A DNA stretch of 64,000 bases. Source: Candidatus Zixiibacteriota bacterium (GTDB lineage: Bacteria > Zixibacteria > MSB-5A5 > GN15 > FEB-12). Below are positions 23,819 to 32,706 of this stretch, piece after piece. Location: NCBI GenBank assembly GCA_017999435.1, contig JAGNLV010000001.1, positions 730,993 to 794,992 of the forward strand, in the 5' to 3' direction. Position 1 is the stretch's first letter; each line of letters opens with the position of its first letter. Position numbers and translations under genes: made by a program. The notes beneath the pieces were generated by a model that saw only the letters and a list, made by a program, of their open reading frames with translations, was not told the DNA's origin and did no database searches.

Positions 23819-25336
23819 ATGAAGTGGAAACCGCCCAGGCGCCCGAAGATGGCATCGACCGGCCGCGCATGCGGGAAGCGCGCGCTCCTCGCCGCCCTCG
23901 TCCTGGCGGCCGCCTGCGCCGGCTGTGACCGCACCCTCGAGTCGGCCGACCGCCACCCCGCCGACCTTCCGCAGATCAAGCGCCGGGGCGTTCTCCGCGT
24001 CCTCACAGCTTTCAGTTCCACCGGGTACTTCGTCTACCGCGGCCGCACCATGGGGTTCGAACACGAGCTGCTCGCCCGCCTGGCCGAACATCTCGATCTC
24101 CGGCTCGAGGTCATCCCCGTCCGGGATATCGACAGCTTGATCATTCTGCTCGCGGCGGGCGAGGGGGATCTCGTGGCCTACAATCTTACGGTCACCGCCG
24201 AGCGCGCCGCGCAGGTGGCGTTCGCCGAGCCGCTCACCTCGACCCACCAGGTGCTGGTCCAGCGCAAGCCCGAACTGTGGCGTCGCATGGACCCGCGGGT
24301 TCTGGAGTCGTGCCTGATCCGCGCGCCCGACTCGCTCGCCGGCCGGACCGTGCACGTCCGGCACGGTTCAGCCTACTACGAGCGGCTCGTCGAGCTCGCC
24401 GGAGAGATCGCGGGCGCCGTCGACATTGAAATCGTCGACGGCCGCGTGCCCACCGAGGAGCTCATCCGCCGGGTGGCCGCCGGCGACATCACTTACACGG
24501 TCTCCGATCAGAATCTGGCGCACATCATCGCCGCCGATTACCCGAATCTCGATGTCGGCACCGCGGTCGGGCCGCCCCAGCAGATCGCCTGGGCCGTGAG
24601 CAAGTCCTCTCCCCTGCTGCTCGCCGCGCTGAACACCTGGCTCCGGCAGTTCAAGCGGACCCCCGACTACTACGCGGTCTACAACAAGTACTACCGGAAT
24701 CGCAAGGCGTTCCGGCAGCGCCCCGTCGGCGCCTGGGCAACGGTCGAGAGCGACCGCCTTTCGCCGTATGATGGACTCATCCGGCGCCATGCGGCGGAGA
24801 TCGGTTGGGACTGGCGGCTGCTGGCCGCGGTGATCTACGAGGAATCGCAGTTCGATCCCGAGGCAGAGTCGCAGGCCGGCGCGGCCGGCCTCATGCAACT
24901 GCTCCCCTCGACCGCCGCCCACTTCGGCGTCATCGGCGACGACATCTTCGATCCCGCCCGCAGCATCGCCGCGGGCGCCGCCTACCTGGACTTCCTGGAG
25001 AGGCAGTTCTCCGACGTGCCCGATACCGTGGAGCGCCTGAAGTTCGCGTTGGCCGCCTACAACGCCGGCGCGGCGCGCGTCCAGGAGGCCCGGCGGCTCG
25101 CCGAACGCTACGGCGAAGACGTCCGCTTCTGGACTGACATCGTGGAAGATTACCTGCGGCTCAGAGCGGACTCCCCCGCGGTCGAGGATGAGACCCTCCG
25201 CTTCGGCTACCTTCGCAGCGCCGAGACGGCCGACTTCGTCCGGGACGTCTTCGCCCGCTACGAGCACTATTGCCGCCGGATGCCATCGGCGACCGGCGAT
25301 CAGGCGCAGACTGAAACGCTCTCTGCACCCCGGTAA
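23819..25336 (+). CDS. mltF: membrane-bound lytic transglycosylase F
   Basis: 505 residues. N-terminal signal with lipobox-like end (LLAALVLAAACAGC), so probably a lipoprotein. Residues about 55-320 are a periplasmic binding-protein fold (RVLTAFSSTGYFVYRGRTMG, FEHELLARLAEHLDLRLEVI). Residues about 325-470 are the SLT catalytic domain with the active Glu in IYEESQFDPEAES and the family motif AGAAGLMQLLPST, then LAAYNAGAARVQEA. MltF cuts peptidoglycan glycan strands to 1,6-anhydro products and can be tuned by ligand binding to the first domain. An upstream frame extends to 23591 but overlaps the DsrC-like gene; the ATG at 23819 fits the signal peptide. Confidence 0.93.
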   Translation: MKWKPPRRPKMASTGRACGKRALLAALVLAAACAGCDRTLESADRHPADLPQIKRRGVLRVLTAFSSTGYFVYRGRTMGFEHELLARLAEHLDLRLEVIPVRDIDSLIILLAAGEGDLVAYNLTVTAERAAQVAFAEPLTSTHQVLVQRKPELWRRMDPRVLESCLIRAPDSLAGRTVHVRHGSAYYERLVELAGEIAGAVDIEIVDGRVPTEELIRRVAAGDITYTVSDQNLAHIIAADYPNLDVGTAVGPPQQIAWAVSKSSPLLLAALNTWLRQFKRTPDYYAVYNKYYRNRKAFRQRPVGAWATVESDRLSPYDGLIRRHAAEIGWDWRLLAAVIYEESQFDPEAESQAGAAGLMQLLPSTAAHFGVIGDDIFDPARSIAAGAAYLDFLERQFSDVPDTVERLKFALAAYNAGAARVQEARRLAERYGEDVRFWTDIVEDYLRLRADSPAVEDETLRFGYLRSAETADFVRDVFARYEHYCRRMPSATGDQAQTETLSAPR

Positions 25337-25497
25337 CCGCGGCGCTGCGGCGACAACCCGCTGCGCCGTTGTGCCCGGCCGCGTTTTTGTGTTGCCGCAA
25401 CTCGTGGCGCGAATTCATTTTTCCGCAGGAGATTCCGTTGAACGGTACTGTTTCACGGAAACCATCTCGGCCATATATCCTTCACAGGAGGTAACTC

Positions 25498-26361
25498 ATG
25501 AAGCGGACCATGATCGTCCTTTCCGCCGTGGTGGTCGCACTGTTGCCCCTCGGGTGCAGCGATGACGACTGCGCGGAGTGTCCGGCGCCCGTGACGCCGG
25601 TCGGGTTCATTCAAGGCAGCATTGACCTGCACCCGGGCGTTTACTTTGAAGCCTTGATTTTCGGCGATGGGAGTATCCTGCCCACGCTCGACTCAGCGCG
25701 CGTCGGCGATTCGCTACTGGTTTTTAACAAGGATTTCTTCTACTCGTATCGGAGCGAGCCGGTCAACCCCTACTGGACGATCTACTGCACCGAAGACACC
25801 GGCCCGGACTACATGTATACCCAAGGCGATACGGCCCACCTCGAATTCTGGAGTGAGGGGCGTCTCGCCACTTGTGATCTCCCGCTCCTCGACCCCAATC
25901 TGACGCAGTTATTCATCACCGATCCCTACCCCGGGACCGATACCGTCGCCCCGGGTGAACCCGCCATCGTGTTCTGGAACCGCGTGGAGCATGCCCAGTT
26001 CTATGCCGTGCAGGTCATCCTTGCCAACCGCGTGGGCGATGTTTTCACGTTCTCCGACCGGTTCGACTGGACCGCCGACACCTCGTTCACTGTGTCGCCC
26101 AGTCTGTATCCTCCCTCACTCGCTCAGTTCTCGGTTCGGGTGGTCCCGTTCACCGGCCCCAACCCCGCCGCCGGCAGCAACGTACTCGGGGCGTGGTTGT
26201 CCGGACGGATTGTCAGTGTAGGGTACGGGGCTGAGACGGCCATCGTAGGGTGGAATCCTCCCCCGATTACGAAGTCGGCACTCCCGGCCGGGGAGACGCT
26301 CTTCCCGCAGCGGACGCCCGCCGAGATTGTCGAGGCAGTCTACCGGCAGGCTGCCGAGTAA
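25498..26361 (+). CDS. lipoprotein of a tandem paralogous trio (copy 1)
   Basis: 287 residues. Lipobox VALLPLGC, then SDDDCAECPAP. All three copies share CSDD...C..CP, GF..G(S/T), a VGDSLL/LGDSLM strand, GRLA.CD, PG.DT.APGE, FYAV and WTADTS(F/Y)TV followed by YP.SL and FTGPNP..GSN..G.WL.GR(I/L)(V/I)S. They end with (T/S)PAEI(V/I)(E/D)(A/G)(V/I)YRQA. No family recognised; the second half has the look of an Ig or fibronectin-type domain. Excellent ribosome site (AGGAGGT). TTTCAC and TATATC, 17 bases apart just upstream, may be the promoter. Followed by a stem-loop. Role at the cell surface unknown. Confidence 0.8.
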   Translation: MKRTMIVLSAVVVALLPLGCSDDDCAECPAPVTPVGFIQGSIDLHPGVYFEALIFGDGSILPTLDSARVGDSLLVFNKDFFYSYRSEPVNPYWTIYCTEDTGPDYMYTQGDTAHLEFWSEGRLATCDLPLLDPNLTQLFITDPYPGTDTVAPGEPAIVFWNRVEHAQFYAVQVILANRVGDVFTFSDRFDWTADTSFTVSPSLYPPSLAQFSVRVVPFTGPNPAAGSNVLGAWLSGRIVSVGYGAETAIVGWNPPPITKSALPAGETLFPQRTPAEIVEAVYRQAAE

Positions 26362-26382
26362 CTGCCTGTCTCTCGCGGCAAA

Positions 26383-26418
26383 TTCACCGCCGCCTGTTTA
26401 CTCCCATCCGGCGGTGAA
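26383..26418 (+). terminator. stem-loop after lipoprotein copy 1
   Basis: TTCACCGCCG (26383-26392) pairs perfectly with 26409-26418. It lies 21 bases after the stop. No T-run follows, so it may be a Rho-assisted terminator or a stability element. Confidence 0.45.
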
Positions 26419-26577
26419 GTGGCAAATCCGTGCGGTGAAACCGGTCAGAGACGGAATGGCCGCCGTTTTATCTTGCTCGCCGGAGGGGCAGGCGGTCTCG
26501 TTCTATCATGTGGTTTGCCGTTCGGTTCGGTTTCTCCGAAACCGGTGTAGATACAACTCATCACCAGGAGATTTCTC

Positions 26578-27435
26578 ATGCAGCGCATCGTTCTTGTTCT
26601 CTCCGCTGTGGCGGTCAGCCTGCTGCCGCTCGGCTGCAGCGATGACTGCGCGGACTGTCCCGAGCACGCGACTCCCGCAGGCTTCGTTAACGGCACAGTT
26701 CACGTGACTCCGCAGGTGTCGTTGTCGGCCACGATCAACGGTTACGGGAGCATCCTCCCAACGGTCGACTCCATCCGGCTGGGTGATTCGCTCCTGACGT
26801 CGTCCGGCGATTACTATGTTGCGATGAGCGCTCCCGCGAATCCTCTCTGGCGCATATCCTTCTACGAGAACATCAGCGGCGACGTCATGTATTCGCCCGG
26901 CGACGTGGCGCACATCGAGATCTGGGGACCCGGCCGCTTGGCTTACTGCGATGTGGTCGTGCTCGATCCCAATGAGTCCGCTGCCGATATGATCAGCCCT
27001 CTTCCCGGAACGGAGACCATTGCCCCGGATGAGTCGGCCGCCGTCATCTGGCATCGAGCGCTGGACGCCCAGTACTACGCGGTACAACTCAGATTCATCG
27101 ATTTCGCCAACGGCGTGACCCGCGAATCGAATGTCACCGACTGGACCGCCGACACTGCCTATACTGTTGGTCCAACCCTGTACCCCGATTCTCTGGCGGC
27201 TCTCATAGTTGAAATCACACCCTTTACAGGCCCGAACCCGGCTGTCGGAAGCAACTTCGCCGGCGGGTGGCTGGCGGGGCGACTCATCAGTTTCGGCGGC
27301 CCCGCGAGCACAATGCTACATGGCTGGAATGAGCCGGACAAGTCGATCAAGACGCTACCGGATGACCTAGCCGCTTCGCAACGGCTCTCCCCCGCCGAGA
27401 TCATTGACGGAATCTATCGCCAGGCCGCAAAGTAG
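26578..27435 (+). CDS. lipoprotein of a tandem paralogous trio (copy 2)
   Basis: 285 residues. Lipobox VSLLPLGC followed by SDDCADCPEHATPAGFVNG. Closest to copy 3: both have GYGSI(L/V)P(T/S)(V/I)DSIRLGDSL, RLEIWGPGR or HIEIWGPGR, NR/FANGVTR.S.VTDWTADT and the W(N/D)...DK tail. Ribosome site CAGGAGA seven bases before the ATG. The 216 bases before it contain a stretch (about 26460-26475, GCCGCCGTTTTATCTTGCT) also found before copy 3, so the duplicated unit included upstream DNA. Exported and lipid-anchored by prediction; function unknown. Confidence 0.8.
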   Translation: MQRIVLVLSAVAVSLLPLGCSDDCADCPEHATPAGFVNGTVHVTPQVSLSATINGYGSILPTVDSIRLGDSLLTSSGDYYVAMSAPANPLWRISFYENISGDVMYSPGDVAHIEIWGPGRLAYCDVVVLDPNESAADMISPLPGTETIAPDESAAVIWHRALDAQYYAVQLRFIDFANGVTRESNVTDWTADTAYTVGPTLYPDSLAALIVEITPFTGPNPAVGSNFAGGWLAGRLISFGGPASTMLHGWNEPDKSIKTLPDDLAASQRLSPAEIIDGIYRQAAK

Positions 27436-27468
27436 ACTGCTGCTTCTCGTCCTCGCACCACGCGCACC

Positions 27469-27492
27469 GCCGCCGGGTTTCGGCCCGGCGGC
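27469..27492 (+). terminator. stem-loop after lipoprotein copy 2
   Basis: GCCGCCGGG (27469-27477), loop TTTCGG, and its exact complement (27484-27492). Nearly the same stem follows copy 3, consistent with duplication of the whole gene unit. No T-run. Confidence 0.45.
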
Positions 27493-27655
27493 CTGCTGTT
27501 GGCCGGGCTGGCCACCGATTGATTACAGAAGAACTCGCCGCCGATTTTCCTTGCTGTCCCCCTCCGCGCCATGTTTCGTTCTTGAGCGTAACTTGCGGCC
27601 CGGTCGCACGCCGTGGGAAATGCCGCGAGCCGGGCTCATCACAAGGAGGCTTCTC

Positions 27656-28516
27656 ATGCAGCGCGTTTTGATCGTTCTTTCAGCCCTGGCTGTCTTCCTG
27701 CTGCTGCCGCTCGGCTGCAGCGACGACGAGAGCTGCGCCGACTGCCCGGCGACGCCGGCGGGTTTTGTTGACGGCAGCATAACAGTCAACCCCCAGGCTA
27801 TCGTGAACGCCGTTATCTACGGTTATGGGGGTATTGTTCCGAGCATCGATTCCATCCGCCTCGGCGATTCGCTCATGACGCGGCCCACGGACTACAACTG
27901 GTTCCAGGACGCCCCCGGCCGTCGCCACTGGCAGATAGGGTTCAGCGAATCGGCCGGCGGCTCCTTCCTGTATTCTTCAGGCGACGTCGCCCGCCTTGAG
28001 ATTTGGGGACCCGGCCGCCAGGCGGTGTGCGATGTGGTCATGCTCGATCCCCGCGATTCTGAAGCGCAGATCATCAGCCCTGTTCCCGGCGAGGACACGG
28101 TGGCCCCCGGCGAATCGGTGACCATCGTCTGGCAGCGGATCGAGCACGCCCAGTTTTACGCCCTCATGCTTACGTTCTTCAATCGCGCCAACGCCGTGAC
28201 CCGCCAGTCCCTGGTCACGGACTGGACAGCCGACACGTCCTACACGGTGCGACCGGTCCTTTATCCGGATTCCCTCCAGCTCATTTCGGTCGAGCTTTCC
28301 GGTTTTACCGGCCCGAATCCATCGGTGGGGAGCAACTTCTCCGGCGGCTGGCTGACCGGACGCCTGATCAGTTTCAGCGCGCCTGCACACACCTTCATCT
28401 GGGGCTGGAACGCACCGGACAAGGCGAGGGCGGAGTTTCCCGATGAGGCCGCTGTGTCGGCGCCGCGGTCGCCGGCCGAGATCATCGATGCCATTTACCG
28501 CCAGGCTGTCCGCTAG
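27656..28516 (+). CDS. lipoprotein of a tandem paralogous trio (copy 3)
   Basis: 286 residues. Signal MQRVLIVLSALAVFLLLPLGC, then SDDESCADCPATPAGFVDG. Same layout as copies 1 and 2, and most like copy 2, which suggests the last duplication gave copies 2 and 3. CAAGGAGG lies eight bases before the ATG at 27656; the longer frame starting at 27404 overlaps copy 2 and lacks coding character. Each copy has its own leader and downstream stem-loop, so they are probably separate transcripts under similar control. Function unknown. Confidence 0.82.
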   Translation: MQRVLIVLSALAVFLLLPLGCSDDESCADCPATPAGFVDGSITVNPQAIVNAVIYGYGGIVPSIDSIRLGDSLMTRPTDYNWFQDAPGRRHWQIGFSESAGGSFLYSSGDVARLEIWGPGRQAVCDVVMLDPRDSEAQIISPVPGEDTVAPGESVTIVWQRIEHAQFYALMLTFFNRANAVTRQSLVTDWTADTSYTVRPVLYPDSLQLISVELSGFTGPNPSVGSNFSGGWLTGRLISFSAPAHTFIWGWNAPDKARAEFPDEAAVSAPRSPAEIIDAIYRQAVR

Positions 28517-28543
28517 CGGCCGGCCTTGAGTCCAGACTGATTC

Positions 28544-28570
28544 GCCGCCGGGCGCGGCTCGCCCGGCGGC
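28544..28570 (+). terminator. stem-loop after lipoprotein copy 3
   Basis: GCCGCCGGGC (28544-28553) and exact complement (28561-28570) with a seven-base loop, 28 bases after the stop. Same stem type as after copy 2. No T-run. The rest of 28571-28787 shows no feature I can support. Confidence 0.45.
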
Positions 28571-28787
28571 GCCCGTCCGGTCGTGCCATCCTGGCGGCGC
28601 CGGCGTGCCAATCCGTATACAAATAGTCCGCATTAAAGACGTTCGCTCCCGCCTGAATGCAGAGAGCGGGGCTGTTTCCTGCCGGGGCAGAAAGTACGCC
28701 GACGCCGGCGCGGTGATAGACTGAACAATCCGCTTTGCCCCGCGTCATAACATTTAAACAAAACGCCTCGTCCCGAGGACCCTATCC

Positions 28788-30818
28788 ATGGGCAGGACAG
28801 ATATGACAGGAAGAACCTTTGCCCTTTGCGCCGCCGTGGTTCTGCTGGCGGCAGTCCGGCTGCCGGCGGCCGAGATCCACGATGCGGTCGCGGCCGGCGA
28901 TGTCGAGCGCGTTCGCGTTCTGCTGGCCGCCGATCCGTCCCTGATCAATGCGCGCGACAGCGCCCAGAATTTGCCCCTCCACGTCGCGGCGCTCCAGGGC
29001 CGCACCGCCATGATCGAACTCCTGCTCGCCGAGGGAGCGGACATCAACATCGGCGACCGCGAGAACACGAGCCCGCTGACGATCGCGGCGATGCGCAACC
29101 ACCTGGACGCCGTCCGCCTCTTGGCCGAGCGGGGCGCCCAGGCAGCCGCCCGGGACATCAACGGCGAGACCCCGCTGATCTCGGCGGCGCGGCGGGGGAA
29201 CCTCGAGATGGTGCGCTGTCTGGTTGCGCACGGCGCGCCCCTGTACGAGACGAGCGCGCGCGGCTCCAACTGCCTGCACATCGCCGCCTCGATCGGCGCC
29301 GACTCGCTGGCGGCGTACCTCCTCGCCCAGGAGTTCGACATTAATGCGCGCAACGGCGACGGACGCGACGCGCTCTATTTCGCCGCCGCCAACGGTTTCA
29401 CGTCCATCGCCCTCCGCCTGATCGCCCAGGGAGCCGACGTCCAGTACCGCAACGAGCAGGGCGAAACCCGCCTCCACACCGCGGTTTTCCGCGGCGACAC
29501 GGTGCTGGCCGGGGCGCTGGTCGCGGCCGGGCTGGCCATCGACGCGCGCGACAACTGGGGCGTGACGCCGCTCACCAACGCCTGCTGGGGGACCGTCGAC
29601 ATGGTGCGGTGGTTGCTCGATCACGGAGCCGACGTCAACGCCCGCACCGACTCGACGCACACGCCGCTGTCGATCGCGGTGCTGGCGGGCCACGCCGACC
29701 TCGTGCGCCTGCTTGTCGGCCGCGGCGCAGACGTGAATTACCACGGGCGGCTGTCCGGTCCCGCGCTCCAGTCCGCCGCAGTGCAGGGGAACGACGAAAT
29801 CGCCGGGATTCTCCTTCAGGCCGGGGCGGACCCCGAGTTCACCGATGCCGACTACGGCCGGACCATGCTCCACATCGCCGCGATCCGCGGCGACTCCGCC
29901 CTGGCACGGGTGCTTCTCGACCACGGCGTGCCGCCGGCCGCCCAGGACCGGAGCGGGCGCACGCCGCTCTACTACGCCGTTCACTACGCCAACCCGTCGG
30001 TGGCCGCTCTCCTGAGGGACGCCGGCGCGGCGCCGCTCCCGGCCGAGAGCGAGGCCGATCCCCCGGACCTGCTGGCGGCGACCCTGGGTGAGAAAGAAGC
30101 GGTGGTGTGGTACCTGAACCACTCCGGCTGGGCGATCCGGACGGCCCGCCACTTCCTCATCTTCGATTACGCCCTTCCCCCGTGCAATCCCGATTCGCCC
30201 TGCCTCGCCAACGGCCGGATCGACCCGTCTGAGATCAAGGATCTCAAGGTGATGGTGTTCTCCTCGCACGAACACCGCGACCACTACGACACTTCGATTT
30301 TCGCCTGGCGGAACGCGATTCCGGACATCAGCTACGTGCTCGGCCACCGCCAGGACGGCGCTCCGGCGCATCGCTACCTGGGTCCGCGGAGCGATGAGGT
30401 GATCGACGGCATGCGCGTCCGGACGATTGACGCAACCGACGCCGGGGTCGGGTTCCTGGTGGAGGTCGACGGGGTGGTGATCTTTCACGCCGGGGACCAC
30501 GCCAACGGCCAGGTCGGTCTCCATGCGCCCTACACCGATGAAATCGATTACCTCGCCTCTCTCGGCGCCCCCATCGACCTCGCCTTTCTGCCGATTCTGG
30601 GCTGCAGCCTGGGGACCCCCGAATCAGTGCGCGAGGGCGTTGTGTACGCCCTGCAGAAACTCTCGCCGGCGGTGTACTTCCCGCAGCACGCGATGAACAG
30701 CGAGTACCGGTTCCGGGCGTTCAGCGACGGTCTGAAGCGGAGCGGCCTGACGGTGCAGACGGGCCTGGCCGAAAACGGCGGCGACTGCTTCCGCTACCGG
30801 GGCAACCGCATTCTCTGA
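28788..30818 (+). CDS. exported ankyrin-repeat protein fused to a metallo-beta-lactamase-fold domain
   Basis: 676 residues. Signal peptide TFALCAAVVLLAAVRLPAAE. Residues about 28-435 hold about twelve ankyrin repeats (for example LPLHVAALQGRTAMIELLLA, EGADINIGDRENTSPLTIAA, RTPLYYAVHYANPSVAALL). Residues about 437-676 are a metallo-beta-lactamase fold of the UlaG-like type: the HXHXDH motif SSHEHRDHYD, then the metal His/Asp in FHAGDHA and a last His in FPQHAMNSEYR. A hydrolase (lactone, phosphodiester or similar) acting outside the cytoplasm is predicted, with ankyrins as the binding part. An ATG at 28803 (MTGRTF) is an equally good start. The racemase gene follows after 17 bases. Confidence 0.85.
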   Translation: MGRTDMTGRTFALCAAVVLLAAVRLPAAEIHDAVAAGDVERVRVLLAADPSLINARDSAQNLPLHVAALQGRTAMIELLLAEGADINIGDRENTSPLTIAAMRNHLDAVRLLAERGAQAAARDINGETPLISAARRGNLEMVRCLVAHGAPLYETSARGSNCLHIAASIGADSLAAYLLAQEFDINARNGDGRDALYFAAANGFTSIALRLIAQGADVQYRNEQGETRLHTAVFRGDTVLAGALVAAGLAIDARDNWGVTPLTNACWGTVDMVRWLLDHGADVNARTDSTHTPLSIAVLAGHADLVRLLVGRGADVNYHGRLSGPALQSAAVQGNDEIAGILLQAGADPEFTDADYGRTMLHIAAIRGDSALARVLLDHGVPPAAQDRSGRTPLYYAVHYANPSVAALLRDAGAAPLPAESEADPPDLLAATLGEKEAVVWYLNHSGWAIRTARHFLIFDYALPPCNPDSPCLANGRIDPSEIKDLKVMVFSSHEHRDHYDTSIFAWRNAIPDISYVLGHRQDGAPAHRYLGPRSDEVIDGMRVRTIDATDAGVGFLVEVDGVVIFHAGDHANGQVGLHAPYTDEIDYLASLGAPIDLAFLPILGCSLGTPESVREGVVYALQKLSPAVYFPQHAMNSEYRFRAFSDGLKRSGLTVQTGLAENGGDCFRYRGNRIL

Positions 30819-30835
30819 CGCGGACGGCGGCCGAG

Positions 30836-31570
30836 ATGAAAGTGATCGGTTTGATCGGCGGCACGGGATGGGTGTCCACCTGCGCCTACTACCGCCTCAT
30901 CAACGAGCTGACCAACGAGCGGCGGGGCGGCCTCCACGCCGCCCGCTGTCTCCTCTATTCGTTCGATTACGCCGACATTGATGCGCTGAACCGGGCGGGG
31001 GACGCCCGGGGGGTTTTTGGGCTGGTGCGCGCCGCCGCCGATTCCCTCGAACGCGCCGGGGCCGAGTGCCTTGTCCTGTGCGCCAACACCCTGCACCAAT
31101 TCGCAGAGGAGCTCGCGGGTTGCACCCGCCTCCCCCTCGTCAACGTCGCCGAGGCCGCCGCGGATGAAATCAGCCGCCGGCATTTCTCCACCGTCGGTCT
31201 CCTCGGCACCCGCATGACGATGGAGGAGAACTTCTACAAAGACGTTCTCCGGCGCCGCGGCATCCGCGTGCGGGTGCCCGACCGCGACGATTGCGCATTC
31301 ATCCACACGACCATTCTGACCGAGCTTCTGAAAAACGTGGTCTCCGATCGGGCGAAAGACCGGTTCCGGAGGATCATCGCCGGCCTCGCCGACGGCGGCG
31401 CGGAGGCCGTCGTCCTGGGCTGTACGGAACTGCCGCTGCTCGTCGCGCCTGAGGATGTCGAAATTCCCCTGATCGACACTCTCCGTCTCCATTGCCGCGC
31501 CGCCGTCGATTTCGCCCTGGCCCAGACGGTTCGCACTCCGCCGGAGGCGCAGTCGGACATGCCCGCCTGA
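30836..31570 (+). CDS. aspartate/glutamate racemase-family protein
   Basis: 244 residues, cytoplasmic. Belongs to the Asp/Glu/hydantoin racemase superfamily: MKVIGLIGGTGWVSTCAYYR at the start, first catalytic Cys in LVLCANTLHQ (about residue 83), second Cys in VVLGCTELPLLV (about 202). Such PLP-independent enzymes interconvert L- and D-amino acids with a Cys pair. The TGWVST and CANTLH motifs point to the aspartate racemase (RacD/YgeA) branch. Substrate cannot be told from sequence. It is 17 bases after the ankyrin-MBL gene and may be co-transcribed. Confidence 0.88.
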   Translation: MKVIGLIGGTGWVSTCAYYRLINELTNERRGGLHAARCLLYSFDYADIDALNRAGDARGVFGLVRAAADSLERAGAECLVLCANTLHQFAEELAGCTRLPLVNVAEAAADEISRRHFSTVGLLGTRMTMEENFYKDVLRRRGIRVRVPDRDDCAFIHTTILTELLKNVVSDRAKDRFRRIIAGLADGGAEAVVLGCTELPLLVAPEDVEIPLIDTLRLHCRAAVDFALAQTVRTPPEAQSDMPA

Positions 31571-31616
31571 GCTGACTCAGGCGGATGCGACGCGCGCGGC
31601 TGCGACGAGCGAGCGT

Positions 31617-31645
31617 TTGACAATGAGGACCGCGCAGGCTATAAT
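31617..31645 (+). promoter_or_regulatory. consensus sigma-70-type promoter of the zinc metallopeptidase gene
   Basis: Perfect TTGACA (31617-31622), 17-base spacer, perfect TATAAT (31640-31645). Start near 31652 gives a leader of about 80 bases. This is the best housekeeping promoter in the window. Confidence 0.85.
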
Positions 31646-31730
31646 GACTCCAGAGCCCGGCGCGGCCAGCCGCAATGGGCGATCCGCGATGGCCCGATCG
31701 CATGAACGGCCGCAACGAAAGGATTGCGAT

Positions 31731-32585
31731 ATGAGATGGCAGGGTCGGCGAACCAGTGATAACGTCGAAGACCGGCGGGGAATCGGCGGCCGAGGTCTCG
31801 CCGTGGGCGGGGGTCTGGGCGGGATTCTCGCCGTCGTCCTCTTCCTTGTCCTCGGGGGCAATCCCGATGAAGTGATGCAGTCGCTGCAGCAGACGGGAGT
31901 GGAAGTGCCCGCCGGGAGCACGGCGGAGCTTAGCGATGAGGAGCGGCAGGAGGGCCAGTTCGTCGGCGTCATTCTGGCCGAGACTGAAGATGTCTGGAAT
32001 CGTCTCTTTCAGCAGGCCGGGCAGTCCTACCGCGAGCCCAAACTCGTGCTCTTCTCAGACCAGATCTCGTCGGCCTGCGGTTATGCCGGCGCTTCCGCAG
32101 GACCGTTCTACTGCCCGGCCGACGAGCGCGTCTACATCGACCTGAGCTTCTTCAAGGAAATGCAGGCGCAGCTCGGCGCCCACGGCGATTTCGCGCTCGC
32201 TTATGTCATTGCCCACGAGGTCGGCCACCATGTGCAGAACCTCCTCGGTATCTCCGACCAAGTGATGGGCCAGCGGGAGCGCATGAGCGAGGCGGAGTTC
32301 AACCGGCTCACGGTCCGGATGGAACTTCAGGCCGATTTCCTGGCCGGCGTGTGGGCCCACTTTGCGGAGCGCACCGCCAATCTCCTGGAGTCGGGAGACA
32401 TCGAAGAGGGCATTAACGCGGCGGCCGCCGTCGGCGACGACCGCATCATGAGGCAAACCCAGGGGTATGTCGTCCCCGATGCTTTCACGCACGGCACCTC
32501 GGAGCAGCGCGTCCGGTGGTTCCGACGGGGATACGAATCCGGCGATATCACCCAGGGGGACACGTTCAGCTCCCAGGAGCTCTGA
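31731..32585 (+). CDS. neutral zinc metallopeptidase (YpfJ/COG2321 family)
   Basis: 284 residues. Starts MRWQGRRTSDNVEDRRG, as the family does, then a membrane helix (LGGILAVVLFLVLGG, about 32-46). The catalytic domain has the zinc motif HEVGHHVQNLLGI (about 163-175) and the following ELQADFLAGVWAHFAER with the third ligand Glu. It ends in FRRGYESGDITQGDTFS, typical of the family. Membrane-tethered protease facing the periplasm by analogy; substrates unknown. AAAGGA is nine bases before the ATG. Strong promoter upstream. Confidence 0.93.
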   Translation: MRWQGRRTSDNVEDRRGIGGRGLAVGGGLGGILAVVLFLVLGGNPDEVMQSLQQTGVEVPAGSTAELSDEERQEGQFVGVILAETEDVWNRLFQQAGQSYREPKLVLFSDQISSACGYAGASAGPFYCPADERVYIDLSFFKEMQAQLGAHGDFALAYVIAHEVGHHVQNLLGISDQVMGQRERMSEAEFNRLTVRMELQADFLAGVWAHFAERTANLLESGDIEEGINAAAAVGDDRIMRQTQGYVVPDAFTHGTSEQRVRWFRRGYESGDITQGDTFSSQEL

Positions 32586-32706
32586 CGCCTTCGCGGGTCC
32601 CCACTCCCGGGGCCGTCATTTGCCGGCTCGCCGCGCTTGACAACTGAGCTCGCCGCGTGTTTGTTTCGCTGAGTGCGGCTGTTACGGTCAAGACGGAGGT
32701 GATATC

